32,124 bases of DNA from an uncultured Faecalibacterium sp. (GCA_944385995.1 CALWZL010000020.1:1-32124), one strand, 5' to 3'; numbered from the stretch's first letter, positions 17,405-26,095 are shown. Notes: generated from the letters alone by a model not told the origin. Made by a program: numbers and translations.

Positions 17405-17435
17405 ATGATAAACCATCCAGCAGCTGGATAGTCAA
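17405..17435 (-). promoter_or_regulatory. MerR-type promoter of the MATE gene
   Basis: On the minus strand TTGACT (17435-17430) and TATCAT (17410-17405) are separated by 19 bp, two more than optimal. The spacer contains a perfect 15-bp dyad, ATCCAGC-A-GCTGGAT (17415-17429). This is the classic arrangement in which a MerR protein untwists the DNA to activate. A plus-strand promoter for the regulator (TTGCAA 17370-17375, 17 bp, TATCCT 17393-17398) ends beside it. Confidence 0.88.
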
Positions 17436-17443
17436 GGGGGAAA

Positions 17444-18217
17444 ATGATGCAGGAGGGATATCTTCGTACCGCGGCCTTTGCCGCTCTGGCAGGGGTCAAC
17501 AAAAAGACCCTTCATTACTACGACGAGATTGGGCTTTTTCGCCCGGCCTATGTCAACGAAAAGGGATACCGGTTTTATTCGCCCTTTCAGCTGGACCGCC
17601 TGGCCCTCATCATCACCCTGCGGGATCTGGGGGTGCCGCTGCAGGTGATTCGGGAATATCTGGGGGAAGGAGACCTGGCCCGGCTGGACGAGATTCTCAC
17701 CGCCCAGCGGGAAGAGCTGGACCGGCGGATCGTCCAGCTGGAAGCCCGTCGGGCTTTGTTGGAATCGGTCCAGACCTCCAACCGCGCTTTTTTGAAATGG
17801 TGCGATCAGGGACCTCAGCGGCTGTATCGGGAGGAAGAGCGGATTGCCGTCCTGATGACCGGCGAGGAGATGGACCGGGGCCGGTCGGTGATTGTCAATT
17901 ACCTGACCGACGGTCCCGGCACCGGCCTGTGTATGGAGGGCCAAACCCGTTTCCTCTACCAGAAACAGAAGGACGGGCCCATTTTGGTCCCGGCGGGGGA
18001 CTATCTGTGCTTGTATGAGACAGTGACAAAACCCATCTGCTGGGACTGGCTGGTCAGCCGGCGCCAAATGCTTCAGGAAGAGGCCGCGGCCCATGGCTGG
18101 CAGCTGGAGGACCGGGCTTTGGTGGAGTTTGACGACTTGTCGGCAGCGCAGGAGGCACCCCGGGGCATTCGGATGCGGATATGTGAAAAAAACTCATCTG
18201 AAATAGATCACAGATAA
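17444..18217 (+). CDS. MerR-family regulator with effector-binding domain
   Basis: This 257-aa protein has an N-terminal winged HTH (residues 5-75: LRTAAFAALAGVNKKTLHYYDEIGL, then RFYSPFQLDRL). A coiled-coil dimer helix (about 80-112) and a C-terminal GyrI/BmrR-like ligand domain follow. It probably binds a toxic compound and activates the divergent MATE gene through the dyad at 17415-17429. The start is one of two adjacent ATGs at 17444/17447 behind AAGGGGG. Ligand unknown. Confidence 0.9.
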   Translation: MMQEGYLRTAAFAALAGVNKKTLHYYDEIGLFRPAYVNEKGYRFYSPFQLDRLALIITLRDLGVPLQVIREYLGEGDLARLDEILTAQREELDRRIVQLEARRALLESVQTSNRAFLKWCDQGPQRLYREEERIAVLMTGEEMDRGRSVIVNYLTDGPGTGLCMEGQTRFLYQKQKDGPILVPAGDYLCLYETVTKPICWDWLVSRRQMLQEEAAAHGWQLEDRALVEFDDLSAAQEAPRGIRMRICEKNSSEIDHR

Positions 18218-18228
18218 AAATTTGTATC

Positions 18229-18256
18229 TTGACTTTACGCCGTTAAAGTGTATAAT
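18229..18256 (+). promoter_or_regulatory. Promoter of the trpXYZ leader
   Basis: TTGACT (18229-18234) and TATAAT (18251-18256) are 16 bp apart. Transcription would start near 18262, at the base of the T-box. Confidence 0.88.
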
Positions 18257-18261
18257 GCAAT

Positions 18262-18541
18262 CAAACCGATGAGGCGAAAGAGACCTTGGATCGTGTTCCT
18301 TCAGAGAGCCCGGATGGATGGGAACGGGCGGAATACAGCCATGGTTATGGGTCGCCGAGGGCCGGGTGAACGGGCGTTTGACCTCAGTAGCTTAGGACGG
18401 GTGTCTCCCGTTACAGGGCAGGGAAGTGTTGGCTTCCCGTGAGGAGGCTCTGCACAGCAGCAGGGCAAACAAGGTGGCACCGCAGAATCGTATTTCCGAT
18501 CCTGTCCTTGTGGTAGAACACAGGGACGGGTCGTTTTGTTT
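18262..18541 (+). ncRNA. T-box riboswitch, tryptophan-specific
   Basis: The leader senses uncharged tRNA and controls read-through into trpXYZ. Stem I is closed by GGCGA (18273-18277) and TCGCC (18352-18356). The AGAGAG bulge and GGATGGATGGGAA apical region follow the T-box consensus. The specifier loop next to TCGCC contains UGG (18348-18350), the tryptophan codon. The T-box core AAGGTGGCACCGC is at 18471-18483. Its UGGC (18475-18478) pairs with GCCA, fitting the G73 discriminator of bacterial tRNA-Trp. A 12-bp terminator stem (18501-18512 with 18519-18530) and TTTTGTTT end it. Codon, discriminator and downstream transporter agree. Confidence 0.93.
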
Positions 18542-18544
18542 GAG

Positions 18545-18583
18545 AAGGCCCGTTCCGCAGACAAGGCGGAGCGGGCCTTTTGT
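18545..18583 (+). terminator. Second terminator-like hairpin before trpX
   Basis: A 14-bp stem (18545-18558 with 18566-18579, one G-U) has a 7-nt loop and is followed by TTTTGT. It lies only 4 nt after the T-box terminator. Its 3' arm (18566-18574) is also perfectly complementary to CCGCTCCGC at 18587-18595, so an alternative hairpin can form. Confidence 0.75.
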
Positions 18584-18617
18584 ATGCCGCTCCGCACCCA
18601 CGAAAGGAGCTTATACC

Positions 18618-19697
18618 ATGAAACACAGCAAGATGATTTCCCGCCGCAGCTTCCTCCAGGCCGCCGCTTCCGCGGCAGCTCTCTCCGCGCTGGCACTGAC
18701 CGGCTGCGGCTCCTCCTCGGGAGCATCCTCGGCCGCAGGCGCATCTTCTGCGGCCTCGGCTTCGGGCACCACCTACAAGGTAGGAATTGTCAACTATGTG
18801 GATGACGCCTCCCTGAACCAGATTGTCGCCTCGGTGGAGGCACGCCTGGATGAAGTGGGCGCAGAGCGGGGTGTTACCTTCAACTATGCCGATTACTATT
18901 CCAATGCCCAGGCAGACCAGTCCAACCTGAACCAGATCGGCGCCGACCTGGTGGCGGACGATGTGGACGTGATTGTGGCGGTGGCCACCCCCACCGCCTC
19001 CACCATGCTGGCCGCTGTGGAGGATACCGATATTCCGGTGATCTATTCGGCGGTCACCGACCCTGTGGGGGCCGGCTTTGACGGCCTGGACAACATCACC
19101 GGCACTTCGGACGCCCTGGATACCGACGCCATCATGAATTTGATCCTGGCGGTCAATCCCGATATCACCCAGATCGGCCTGTTGTATGACCTGGGCCAGG
19201 ATTCCTCCACCCAGGCCATTGCCGACGCCAAGGCCTTCTGCGACGCCAACGGCATCTCCTACATCGAAAAGAACGGCACCAACACCGCCGAAGTCCAGAT
19301 GGCGGTGGAGGCTCTGGCCGCCAGCGGGGTGAAAGTGGTCTTTACTCCCACCGACAACACCATCATGACCGCTGAGCTGGCCATCTATGAGACCCTGATC
19401 GAGGCCGGCATCCAGCACTACACCGGTGCAGACAGCTTTGCTCTGAATGGTGCCTTTATGGGGTACGGCGTGGATTATGTCCAGCTGGGCGAGGCCACCG
19501 CTGATATGGTGGTGGAACTGCTGTGCGACGGCAAGAGCATTTCGGATATGCCCTACCGCACCTTTGACAACGGCACCGCCACCATCAACACCGAGACCTG
19601 CGCGGCCCTGGGCCTGGATCTGGAGACGGTCAAGGCTGCCTTTGAGCCCTACTGCACCAGTGTCGAGGAGATCACCACCGCGGAAGAATTTGCCTGA
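18618..19697 (+). CDS. trpX: Tryptophan ABC transporter, substrate-binding lipoprotein
   Basis: This 359-aa protein is of the ABC_sub_bind family (PF04392). It has a signal peptide with a lipobox LTGC (Cys30), an Ala/Ser-rich linker, then a two-lobed binding fold beginning YKVGIVNYVDDASLNQ with the motifs IVAVATPTAS and VVFTPTDNTIM. The signal contains SRRSFLQ, which matches the Tat consensus. ATG 18618 follows AAAGGAG. The tryptophan assignment rests on the T-box upstream and on the known T-box(Trp) control of trpXYZ in Firmicutes, not on binding residues. Confidence 0.9.
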   Translation: MKHSKMISRRSFLQAAASAAALSALALTGCGSSSGASSAAGASSAASASGTTYKVGIVNYVDDASLNQIVASVEARLDEVGAERGVTFNYADYYSNAQADQSNLNQIGADLVADDVDVIVAVATPTASTMLAAVEDTDIPVIYSAVTDPVGAGFDGLDNITGTSDALDTDAIMNLILAVNPDITQIGLLYDLGQDSSTQAIADAKAFCDANGISYIEKNGTNTAEVQMAVEALAASGVKVVFTPTDNTIMTAELAIYETLIEAGIQHYTGADSFALNGAFMGYGVDYVQLGEATADMVVELLCDGKSISDMPYRTFDNGTATINTETCAALGLDLETVKAAFEPYCTSVEEITTAEEFA

Positions 19698-19738
19698 TCC
19701 GGGACCGCGCCCGGGAATCTGATTGAGGGAGTTTTGAG

Positions 19739-20695
19739 TTGAACATGCTGGCTAGTATTTTTTCTGTCAATGTCTTGCAGTCGGCGCTGGAACTGGGCTG
19801 TATCTATGCACTGGTGGCCCTGGCGCTGTTTCTAAGTTATTCGATCCTGAACATTGCGGACCTGTCCACCGACGGCTGTTTTACCCTGGGATGCGCCGTC
19901 TGCTGTCAGGTGGCCGTGACCGGACATCCTGTTTTGGCCCTCTTTGCCGCCATGGCGGCGGGCGTGCTGTCCGGGTTCATCACAGCCTTTTTGCAGACCA
20001 AACTCGGGGTCGAAAGCATCATGGCCGGCATCATTGTCAACACCGGCCTGTACACCATCAATCTGGCGGTCATGGGCTTTTCGTCCAATATGAGCCTGGT
20101 GAAGGTGGACACGGTCTTTTCCCTCGGCAAAGGACTGCTGGCCTTTGCCGGCAGCTGGTACCAGCTGATTTTGGCGGCGGTGGTCATTGTGGTGGCCGGC
20201 GCCCTGATGGTCTGGTTCCTGGGCACCCGGCTGGGTCTGTCCATCCGGGCCACCGGCGACAATGCCGCCATGGTCCGCGCCTCCAGCATTGACCCCTCCT
20301 ATACCATCATGGTGGGCCTGTGCATTTCGGGCAGCCTGACCGCCCTGTCGGGCGCCCTGCTGGCCCAGTATCAAAAGAGCTGTGACATCAACGTGGGCAC
20401 CGGTATGGTGACCATTGCCCTGGCTTCCCTCATCATCGGCGAGACTTTGCTGGGCAAGCGGACCATGGTCCGGCGGGTGATCGGCGTGGTCTTTGGCAGC
20501 TGTCTCTACCGCTTCATTGTGGCGGTGGCCCTGCGGTTCAATGTCCCTGCTGCGGCCATGAAGCTGGTCTCGGCGGTGATTGTGGCGGTGGCCATCTCGA
20601 TGCCCGCCATCCGGCAGAAGATCGCCTTTGAAAAGCGGAAACAGGAGGCCCGGGTCCGTCACGCCCAGACCCACGGCAAGAAGGAGGCAGTCTGA
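19739..20695 (+). CDS. trpY: Tryptophan ABC transporter, permease
   Basis: This 318-aa BPD_transp_2 (branched-chain amino-acid type) permease has about eight to nine helices, with the early motif LNIADLSTDG typical of this subfamily. The start is taken as TTG 19739, 7 nt after GAGGGAG; ATG 19745 is the alternative. It follows trpX by 41 nt and overlaps trpZ by 1 nt. It forms the membrane channel for the TrpX cargo. Confidence 0.92.
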   Translation: MNMLASIFSVNVLQSALELGCIYALVALALFLSYSILNIADLSTDGCFTLGCAVCCQVAVTGHPVLALFAAMAAGVLSGFITAFLQTKLGVESIMAGIIVNTGLYTINLAVMGFSSNMSLVKVDTVFSLGKGLLAFAGSWYQLILAAVVIVVAGALMVWFLGTRLGLSIRATGDNAAMVRASSIDPSYTIMVGLCISGSLTALSGALLAQYQKSCDINVGTGMVTIALASLIIGETLLGKRTMVRRVIGVVFGSCLYRFIVAVALRFNVPAAAMKLVSAVIVAVAISMPAIRQKIAFEKRKQEARVRHAQTHGKKEAV

Positions 20696-21516
20696 TGCTG
20701 ATGCTGGAAATGAAAGGGGTCCGCAAGACCTTTAACCCGGGCACCGTCAACGAAAAGGTCGCCCTGGCCGGCGTGGATCTGGCCCTGGAAAAGGGCGATT
20801 TTGCCACCATTGTGGGCTCCAACGGCGCAGGCAAATCCACCCTGTTCAACGCCATCACCGGCGGCTTCATCGCCGACGAGGGCTGCATCATCCTGGGGGG
20901 AGAGGACATCACCTTCACCCCGGAGTTCCGGCGCAGCAAGGTGATTGGACACCTGTTCCAGGACCCGCTGAAAGGCACCGCCCCCAACATGACCATCGAG
21001 GAAAATCTGGCCCTGGCCTACCTGCGGGCCGGCACTGCCCAGCGGGCCTATTTCTCCCGTATTTCCCGGAAGGATAAAGAGTTTTTCCGGGAGCGTCTGT
21101 CTCTGCTGGAAATGGGCCTGGAAGACCGGATGAAGCAGCCGGTGGGGCTTTTGTCGGGCGGTCAGCGCCAGGCATTGACCCTGCTGATGGCCACCCTGGT
21201 GACCCCCAAACTGCTGCTTTTGGACGAACACACGGCGGCTCTGGACCCGGCCACGGCGGATAAGGTGTTGGAGCTGACCCGGAGCATTGTGGCTGAACAG
21301 CAGATCACCTGCCTGATGGTCACCCACAACATGCGCCAGGCCCTGGAGCTGGGCAACCGGACCCTGATGATGAACGGCGGACGGATTGTCTTTGATGTAC
21401 AGGGCGAGGAGCGCAGCAAGATGACGGTGGACGATTTGCTGGAGCGCTTCCGCCAGAGCGCCGGCGAGGAGCTGGACAACGACCGCATCCTGTTGAGCAA
21501 GGTGGAAAAGGGCTGA
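20695..21516 (+). CDS. trpZ: Tryptophan ABC transporter, ATP-binding protein
   Basis: This 273-aa ABC ATPase has Walker A GSNGAGKST (41-49), signature LSGGQ (153-157), Walker B LLLLDE (173-178) and switch His211. It starts on the last base of the trpY stop codon (TGATG), so the two are coupled. It powers tryptophan import and is the last gene of the unit before a strong terminator. Confidence 0.94.
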   Translation: MLMLEMKGVRKTFNPGTVNEKVALAGVDLALEKGDFATIVGSNGAGKSTLFNAITGGFIADEGCIILGGEDITFTPEFRRSKVIGHLFQDPLKGTAPNMTIEENLALAYLRAGTAQRAYFSRISRKDKEFFRERLSLLEMGLEDRMKQPVGLLSGGQRQALTLLMATLVTPKLLLLDEHTAALDPATADKVLELTRSIVAEQQITCLMVTHNMRQALELGNRTLMMNGGRIVFDVQGEERSKMTVDDLLERFRQSAGEELDNDRILLSKVEKG

Positions 21517-21537
21517 GAAAGCCCGGCACAGATATAG

Positions 21538-21599
21538 AAAAATTCCCCGGCGAATGCCCCCGCAGATGAGCGGGCAGGCGATTCGCCGGGGAATTTTTT
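21538..21599. terminator. Bidirectional terminator after trpZ
   Basis: An 18-bp perfect stem (21538-21555 with 21581-21598) has a further CCCGC/GCGGG stem inside its loop. It is flanked by A-runs and T-runs, so it serves trpXYZ and the convergent small gene. Confidence 0.93.
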
Positions 21600-21613
21600 G
21601 CTGTGGAATCGGC

Positions 21614-21847
21614 TTACTTCACGTACTCAATGGTGTACTCGAAGCCGTACTCCTCCTGGAGCTTCTTGACGGCGGGCTCGCAATCCTCGATGAAGGTGGG
21701 AGCGTAGACCGAAGCGCCGTTGTGGGCCTTCTTGTAGTCCTCGACAATCTGGGTCAGCTTGTTCCAGCCCTCGCTGGCCTTGGCCTGATCGACAGTGTCA
21801 GGGAAATTGATGATGAATTCGCGATGCTGCGGAATACGAGCTTTCAT
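21614..21847 (-). CDS. Conserved-looking 77-aa protein of unknown function
   Basis: A 77-aa soluble, acidic/basic mixed protein with no signal, membrane segment or cysteine cluster beyond one Cys. It looks like an alpha/beta single domain (REFIINF strand, long polar helix VDQAKASEGWNKLTQIVEDYKKAHN, late helix CEPAVKKLQEEYGFEY). AAAGGAG precedes ATG 21847 and a strong terminator follows, so it is a real gene. It lies 68 nt after the TatD gene and may be on the same transcript. I do not recognise the family. Confidence 0.75.
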   Translation of the reverse strand: MKARIPQHREFIINFPDTVDQAKASEGWNKLTQIVEDYKKAHNGASVYAPTFIEDCEPAVKKLQEEYGFEYTIEYVK

Positions 21848-21915
21848 AAGACATTCTCCTTTGTTTCTGACAATAAATCCATCAGCAGCCGGCGGACCGG
21901 CCGCGGGTCAGTGAA

Positions 21916-22749
21916 TTAGTCCAGGCCAAAGACCCGGCGTGCATTTTGGGCAGTCTGTGCAAAAACCGCCTCGGGTGTGACCCCCTTGCGCTCAGCGATG
22001 TAGGCGCCGACGTAGGCAATCAAAGAGCTGTCGCACCGGGTGCCGCGGACAGGCTCAGGGGCCATGTAGGGACAATCGGTTTCCAGCAAAATGGATTCCA
22101 GGGGCAGGGCGTCGATGGCCTTGGCGGCCCGCTTGGCGCCCCGGAAGGTGGCCGCGCCGCCGAACCCGATCAGGATGCCCTGTTTGACCAGCCACAGGGC
22201 GTCCTCTGCGCTGCCTGAATAACAGTGCAGGATGCCCTTGGGTTTGTATTTCTTGAGCAGGGCATAGACATCGGCGTGGGCTTCCCGGTCATGGACCACA
22301 ATGGGCTTGTCCAGCTCCAGAGCCAGACGGATTTCGGCCTCAAAGAGGGCCAGCTGGGCGTCTTTGGGCACCGGCCAGTGGTAATCCAGGCCGCATTCGC
22401 CTACGGCTACCACTTTGGGGTCGTCGTAATAAGACTCCAGCGTCCGCATCTCGGCGGCCCAGTCTCCGCCGTACACCGAAATGGTGGGGGCGGGTTCCTG
22501 ATCCCCGCACTTGTCGGCAGGGAGGAGGCTCTCGGGATGGATGCCGATGGCGGCCCAGACCCACGGATAGCGGTGGGCCAGCTCCAGGCAGCGGGGTGCA
22601 TCCCCCGAATGGGTGGCCTGTTCACAGATTCCGACAACGCCTTTGCCAGGCAAGCTGTCCAGAACGGCATGCCGGTCGGCATTGAAAGCACCGGAAGAAT
22701 AATGGGCGTGGGTATCGAAGATAGGTCCGGCCGAGGGATAGACGCTCAT
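21916..22749 (-). CDS. TatD-family metal-dependent hydrolase
   Basis: This 277-aa TIM-barrel amidohydrolase-fold protein belongs to a family of metal-dependent DNases and related hydrolases. Metal and catalytic residues are in place: His14 and His16 (FDTHAH), Glu118 (GECGLDYHW), His153 (VHDREA), His175 (HCYSGS) and Asp224 (ETDCPYMAP). ATG 22749 overlaps the stop of the EamA gene by 4 nt and has AAAGGAG upstream. TatD genes commonly follow metG in Firmicutes, as here with one gene between. Confidence 0.93.
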   Translation of the reverse strand: MSVYPSAGPIFDTHAHYSSGAFNADRHAVLDSLPGKGVVGICEQATHSGDAPRCLELAHRYPWVWAAIGIHPESLLPADKCGDQEPAPTISVYGGDWAAEMRTLESYYDDPKVVAVGECGLDYHWPVPKDAQLALFEAEIRLALELDKPIVVHDREAHADVYALLKKYKPKGILHCYSGSAEDALWLVKQGILIGFGGAATFRGAKRAAKAIDALPLESILLETDCPYMAPEPVRGTRCDSSLIAYVGAYIAERKGVTPEAVFAQTAQNARRVFGLD

Positions 22750-23699
22750 GCCTTGCTCTCCTTTCCTCTGCGGTTGACCAGCCAGATGCCGGTGCAGACC
22801 AGAACCAGGGCAGCCAGATACTGCCATTCCCACAGGGGCTCTCCGTTGAGAAGGGCCGACAGCAGCACATTGACCACCAGGTTGACCAGTCCGAAGACGC
22901 TGATCCGGCTGACGGGATTGTTTTTCATCAGCAGAGCCCAGAGGACATAGCCGGCCCCTGAAACGAAGGCCAGATACAGCAGAACCGGGATGCCGAGTGG
23001 ATTCTGGGGGGTAAGGGAACCGTCCAGGGCCAGGCCCAGTACCAGCAGTGCCAGACCGCCCACCCCCAGATTCAGGAAACAGACCATAAAGCTGTCCGCC
23101 TTTCGGGTGACCGATTTGTTCCAGGGCCCCGAGATGGTAAAAATCAGGGTAGCGGCCATCATGCAGAAGACGCCCCAGGCGCTGCCGCCGCCGTGGTTGC
23201 CGATGGTGGCCACCAGTACGCCGGCAAAGCCCACCACACAGCCAGCCGCCTTGGCGGGGGTGATCCGATCGGAGCGGTAGAGAAAGTGGGCCAGAATCAC
23301 CCCCAGAAAACTCTGGGTACTGTTCAGGATGCCGCCGAAAGCGCCGGTCAGCAGGGCCACGGCCGCATAGTAGAAGGCATATTGTGTGGTGGTCTGCCAG
23401 AGGCCCAGTGCGCAGCACTCCGCCAACACTTTGCCCCGGGGCAGGGAAGGAAGGTGACCTTCCAGGGCGGCCCCTGCCAGCAAAACCAGCAGACTCCCCA
23501 GCATAAACCGCACCCCTGCAAAGCAGAGGATGGACGCAGTGTCAGCGGCATCGATGGCGAAGAGCCGGTACCCAAGCTTGATGAAAGGAAACGCCGAGCC
23601 CCAAAAACAGTTGCAGAGGATGGCAAAGAGCACCGCAAAAGCGGGGATGGAAAACAGAGCGTCCAGTTTGGCGGTGCGGGCGGTGTTGTCAGACGGCAA
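22746..23699 (-). CDS. EamA/DMT-family transporter
   Basis: This 317-aa protein has ten membrane helices formed by two EamA repeats and is probably a metabolite or amino-acid exporter. The start is taken as TTG 23699, 7 nt after GGGAGG, which lies just past the metG stop. The longer frame to 23741 would overlap metG without a binding site. It ends in a basic RRGKESKA tail. It is an insertion in the usual metG-tatD order and is probably co-transcribed with metG. Substrate unknown. Confidence 0.88.
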   Translation of the reverse strand: MPSDNTARTAKLDALFSIPAFAVLFAILCNCFWGSAFPFIKLGYRLFAIDAADTASILCFAGVRFMLGSLLVLLAGAALEGHLPSLPRGKVLAECCALGLWQTTTQYAFYYAAVALLTGAFGGILNSTQSFLGVILAHFLYRSDRITPAKAAGCVVGFAGVLVATIGNHGGGSAWGVFCMMAATLIFTISGPWNKSVTRKADSFMVCFLNLGVGGLALLVLGLALDGSLTPQNPLGIPVLLYLAFVSGAGYVLWALLMKNNPVSRISVFGLVNLVVNVLLSALLNGEPLWEWQYLAALVLVCTGIWLVNRRGKESKA

Positions 23700-23712
23700 A
23701 TCAGAGCCTCCC

Positions 23713-25707
23713 TCAGTGGATGCGGCTGCCGGCCGGCACATCGTCAGCGTAGAAGGCGATGGAGCAGCCGCCGTCAGCGGTGTCAGAGGCCACGATCATA
23801 CCTTCGCTGACGTACTTGCCCTTCATCATGGGACGGGGGGCCAGGTTGGCCACAATGCCCACCTTCTTGCCGATCAGATCTTCGGGGCTGTACCACTTGG
23901 CAATACCCGACAGGATGCAGCGCTCCCGCTCACCGTCGAAAACGGTCAGGTGCAGCAGTTTCTTGCTCTCCTTGATGGTCTCGCAGGCGCGGATCTCAGC
24001 CACCCGCATTTCCACCTTGCAGAAGTCGTCAAAGCTGATCTCGGCCTCGTGCTCCAGTGCGGCGGCGGGCTGCTCTGCCTTGGCGGCAGCGGCCTCTTTG
24101 GCTTCCTTGGCCTTCTGGGCAGCCTCGGCAGCGGCTTTCCGCTTCTCGTCCTCGGCCTTCAGGTGTGCGATCTCCTTGGCCACATCGATGCGGGGGAACA
24201 GAGGCTCGCCCTTGTGAACGGTATAGCTCTCCTGACCGCCGTAGACAGCCTGGTCCAGTTGGAGGCTGTCAGCCGACAGACCCAGCTGCTCCATCATTTT
24301 GGGCGCAGTGGAGGGCAGATAAGCATTCAGCAGGATGGCGCAGACCCGCAGGGCCTCGCACAGATGGTACAGAACGCAGGCAAGGCGGCCTTCATTGGCG
24401 GGGTCTTTGGCCAGAGCCCAGGGAGCGGTTTCGTCGATATATTTGTTGGCGCGCTGGACCACCGCAAAGATCTCGGTCAGTGCCTGGGGAATGGTCAGAC
24501 TGTCCATGTCCTCGGCTACCTTGGCGGGCAGAGCGTCGATCATCTGCTCCAGCTCGGTGTCGATGGCCTCGGTCCCGGCCGACTTGGACACGGTGCCGCC
24601 GAAGTATTTCTCACACATGGCCACGGTGCGGCTCAGCAGGTTGCCCAGATCGTTGGCAAGATCGCTGTTGATGCGGTTGATGAGGGCCTCGTTGGTGAAC
24701 ATGCCGTCATTGCCGAAGGGAATCTCCCGCAGCAGGAAGTAGCGGATGGCGTCCACCCCGTAGCGGTCGCAGAGGATGACAGGGTCCACCACGTTGCCCA
24801 CCGACTTGGACATCTTGCCGCCGTTCATCAGCAGCCAGCCATGGCCAAAGACCCGCTTGGGCAGGGGAAGATCCAGAGCCATCAGCATGGCGGGCCACAG
24901 AATGGTGTGGAAGCGCAGAATTTCCTTGCCCACCATGTGGAGGTCGGCGGGCCAGAACTTGTCGTAATCGTGGTACGTCTCATTGCCGTAGCCCAGAGCA
25001 GAAATATAGTTGCTCAGGGCGTCGACCCAGACATACATGGTGTGCTTGGGATCGAAGGGAACCGGAATGCCCCACTTGACCGAGGTACGGGAGACACAGG
25101 TATCCTGCAGGCCCTGCTTGATGAAAGCGATCATCTCATTCTTTCGGCTCTCGGGCTGGATGAACTGGGGGTTCTCCTCGTACAGCTTGAGCAAACGGTC
25201 GGCATACTTGCCGGTACGGAAGAAATAGGCTTCCTCGTGGGCGTCGTAGACCTCGCGGCCGCAGTCGGGGCACTTGCCGTCCACCAGCTGGCTGTCGGTC
25301 CAGAAGCTCTCGCAGGGCTTGCAGTAGTGGCCCACATACTCGCCCTTGTAGATGTCGCCCTGTTCGTACAGCTTGGTGAAGATCTTCTGGCAGGTCTCCA
25401 TGTGATAGTCGTCGGTGGTGCGGATGAAGCGGTCATAGCTGACATCCAGCAGTTTCCACAGGTCCTTGACAGTGGCGACGATCTTGTCCACGTACTCCTT
25501 GGGCTGGACGCCGGCTGCGGCGGCCTTGTCCTCGATCTTCTGGCCATGCTCGTCGGTGCCGGTCAGGAACATCACATCATACCCCTGCATCCGCTTGAAG
25601 CGGGCCAGTGCGTCACAGGCCACGGTGGTGTAGCTGTGGCCGATGTGCAGCTTGTCGCTGGGGTAATAGATGGGGGTGGTGATGTAGAACTTTTTCTGTT
25701 CAGACAT
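23713..25707 (-). CDS. metG: Methionyl-tRNA synthetase
   Basis: This 664-aa enzyme charges tRNA-Met. It has HIGH at 21-24, a zinc knuckle with Cys129, Cys132, Cys146 and Cys149, and KMSKS at 298-302. An Ala/Lys-rich linker (about 530-555) leads to a C-terminal OB-fold tRNA-binding domain (FDDFCKVEMRVAEI to the end). ATG 25707 follows AAAGGGAG. The T-box upstream couples expression to uncharged tRNA-Met. A 9-bp hairpin with a TATG loop lies in the leader between the T-box terminator and the gene. Confidence 0.97.
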   Translation of the reverse strand: MSEQKKFYITTPIYYPSDKLHIGHSYTTVACDALARFKRMQGYDVMFLTGTDEHGQKIEDKAAAAGVQPKEYVDKIVATVKDLWKLLDVSYDRFIRTTDDYHMETCQKIFTKLYEQGDIYKGEYVGHYCKPCESFWTDSQLVDGKCPDCGREVYDAHEEAYFFRTGKYADRLLKLYEENPQFIQPESRKNEMIAFIKQGLQDTCVSRTSVKWGIPVPFDPKHTMYVWVDALSNYISALGYGNETYHDYDKFWPADLHMVGKEILRFHTILWPAMLMALDLPLPKRVFGHGWLLMNGGKMSKSVGNVVDPVILCDRYGVDAIRYFLLREIPFGNDGMFTNEALINRINSDLANDLGNLLSRTVAMCEKYFGGTVSKSAGTEAIDTELEQMIDALPAKVAEDMDSLTIPQALTEIFAVVQRANKYIDETAPWALAKDPANEGRLACVLYHLCEALRVCAILLNAYLPSTAPKMMEQLGLSADSLQLDQAVYGGQESYTVHKGEPLFPRIDVAKEIAHLKAEDEKRKAAAEAAQKAKEAKEAAAAKAEQPAAALEHEAEISFDDFCKVEMRVAEIRACETIKESKKLLHLTVFDGERERCILSGIAKWYSPEDLIGKKVGIVANLAPRPMMKGKYVSEGMIVASDTADGGCSIAFYADDVPAGSRIH

Positions 25708-25792
25708 GGTTTTGATTCTCCCTTTTCCGTTTGGACCCGCCCGACAGGTCATAACCTGCCGGACAAGCCCGTTGCATTGCAAAAGAGGAAGT

Positions 25793-26089
25793 AAAAAACT
25801 CCCGTCCTCGCGGGGAACAATGCCCTGCAAGGACGGGAGCAGAATACTTCCGTGGTACCACCTTGGTTCGCCGGCTCCTCACGGGGCACGGCCTCGATGC
25901 TGCATTCCGGTGAAAACGCCGGATACAGCCGGACGCAGTAACGGGCGCACCCGGCACAGACTCAAAAATTTCGCCTGTGCGGCTCCGAGACCATCTTCAG
26001 CGCCCCGATGCCTGCCCGGTTTCACCGCCGCGGGCTCTCTGCAAGGATCGCAGAACGCTTACTCTTCTCTTCACAGCCGATTGTATATC
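25793..26089 (-). ncRNA. T-box riboswitch, methionine-specific
   Basis: Read on the minus strand, stem I carries the GCAGAGAG bulge and a GGCGGTGAAA apical region. The specifier loop reads GAAG-AUG-G (AUG at 25994-25992), methionine. The T-box core AAGGTGGTACCACG is at 25864-25851. Its UGGU pairs with ACCA, fitting A73 of tRNA-Met. A 10-bp terminator stem (25830-25839 with 25799-25808) is followed by T6. All parts agree with control of metG. Confidence 0.94.
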
Positions 26090-26095
26090 ATGGTT

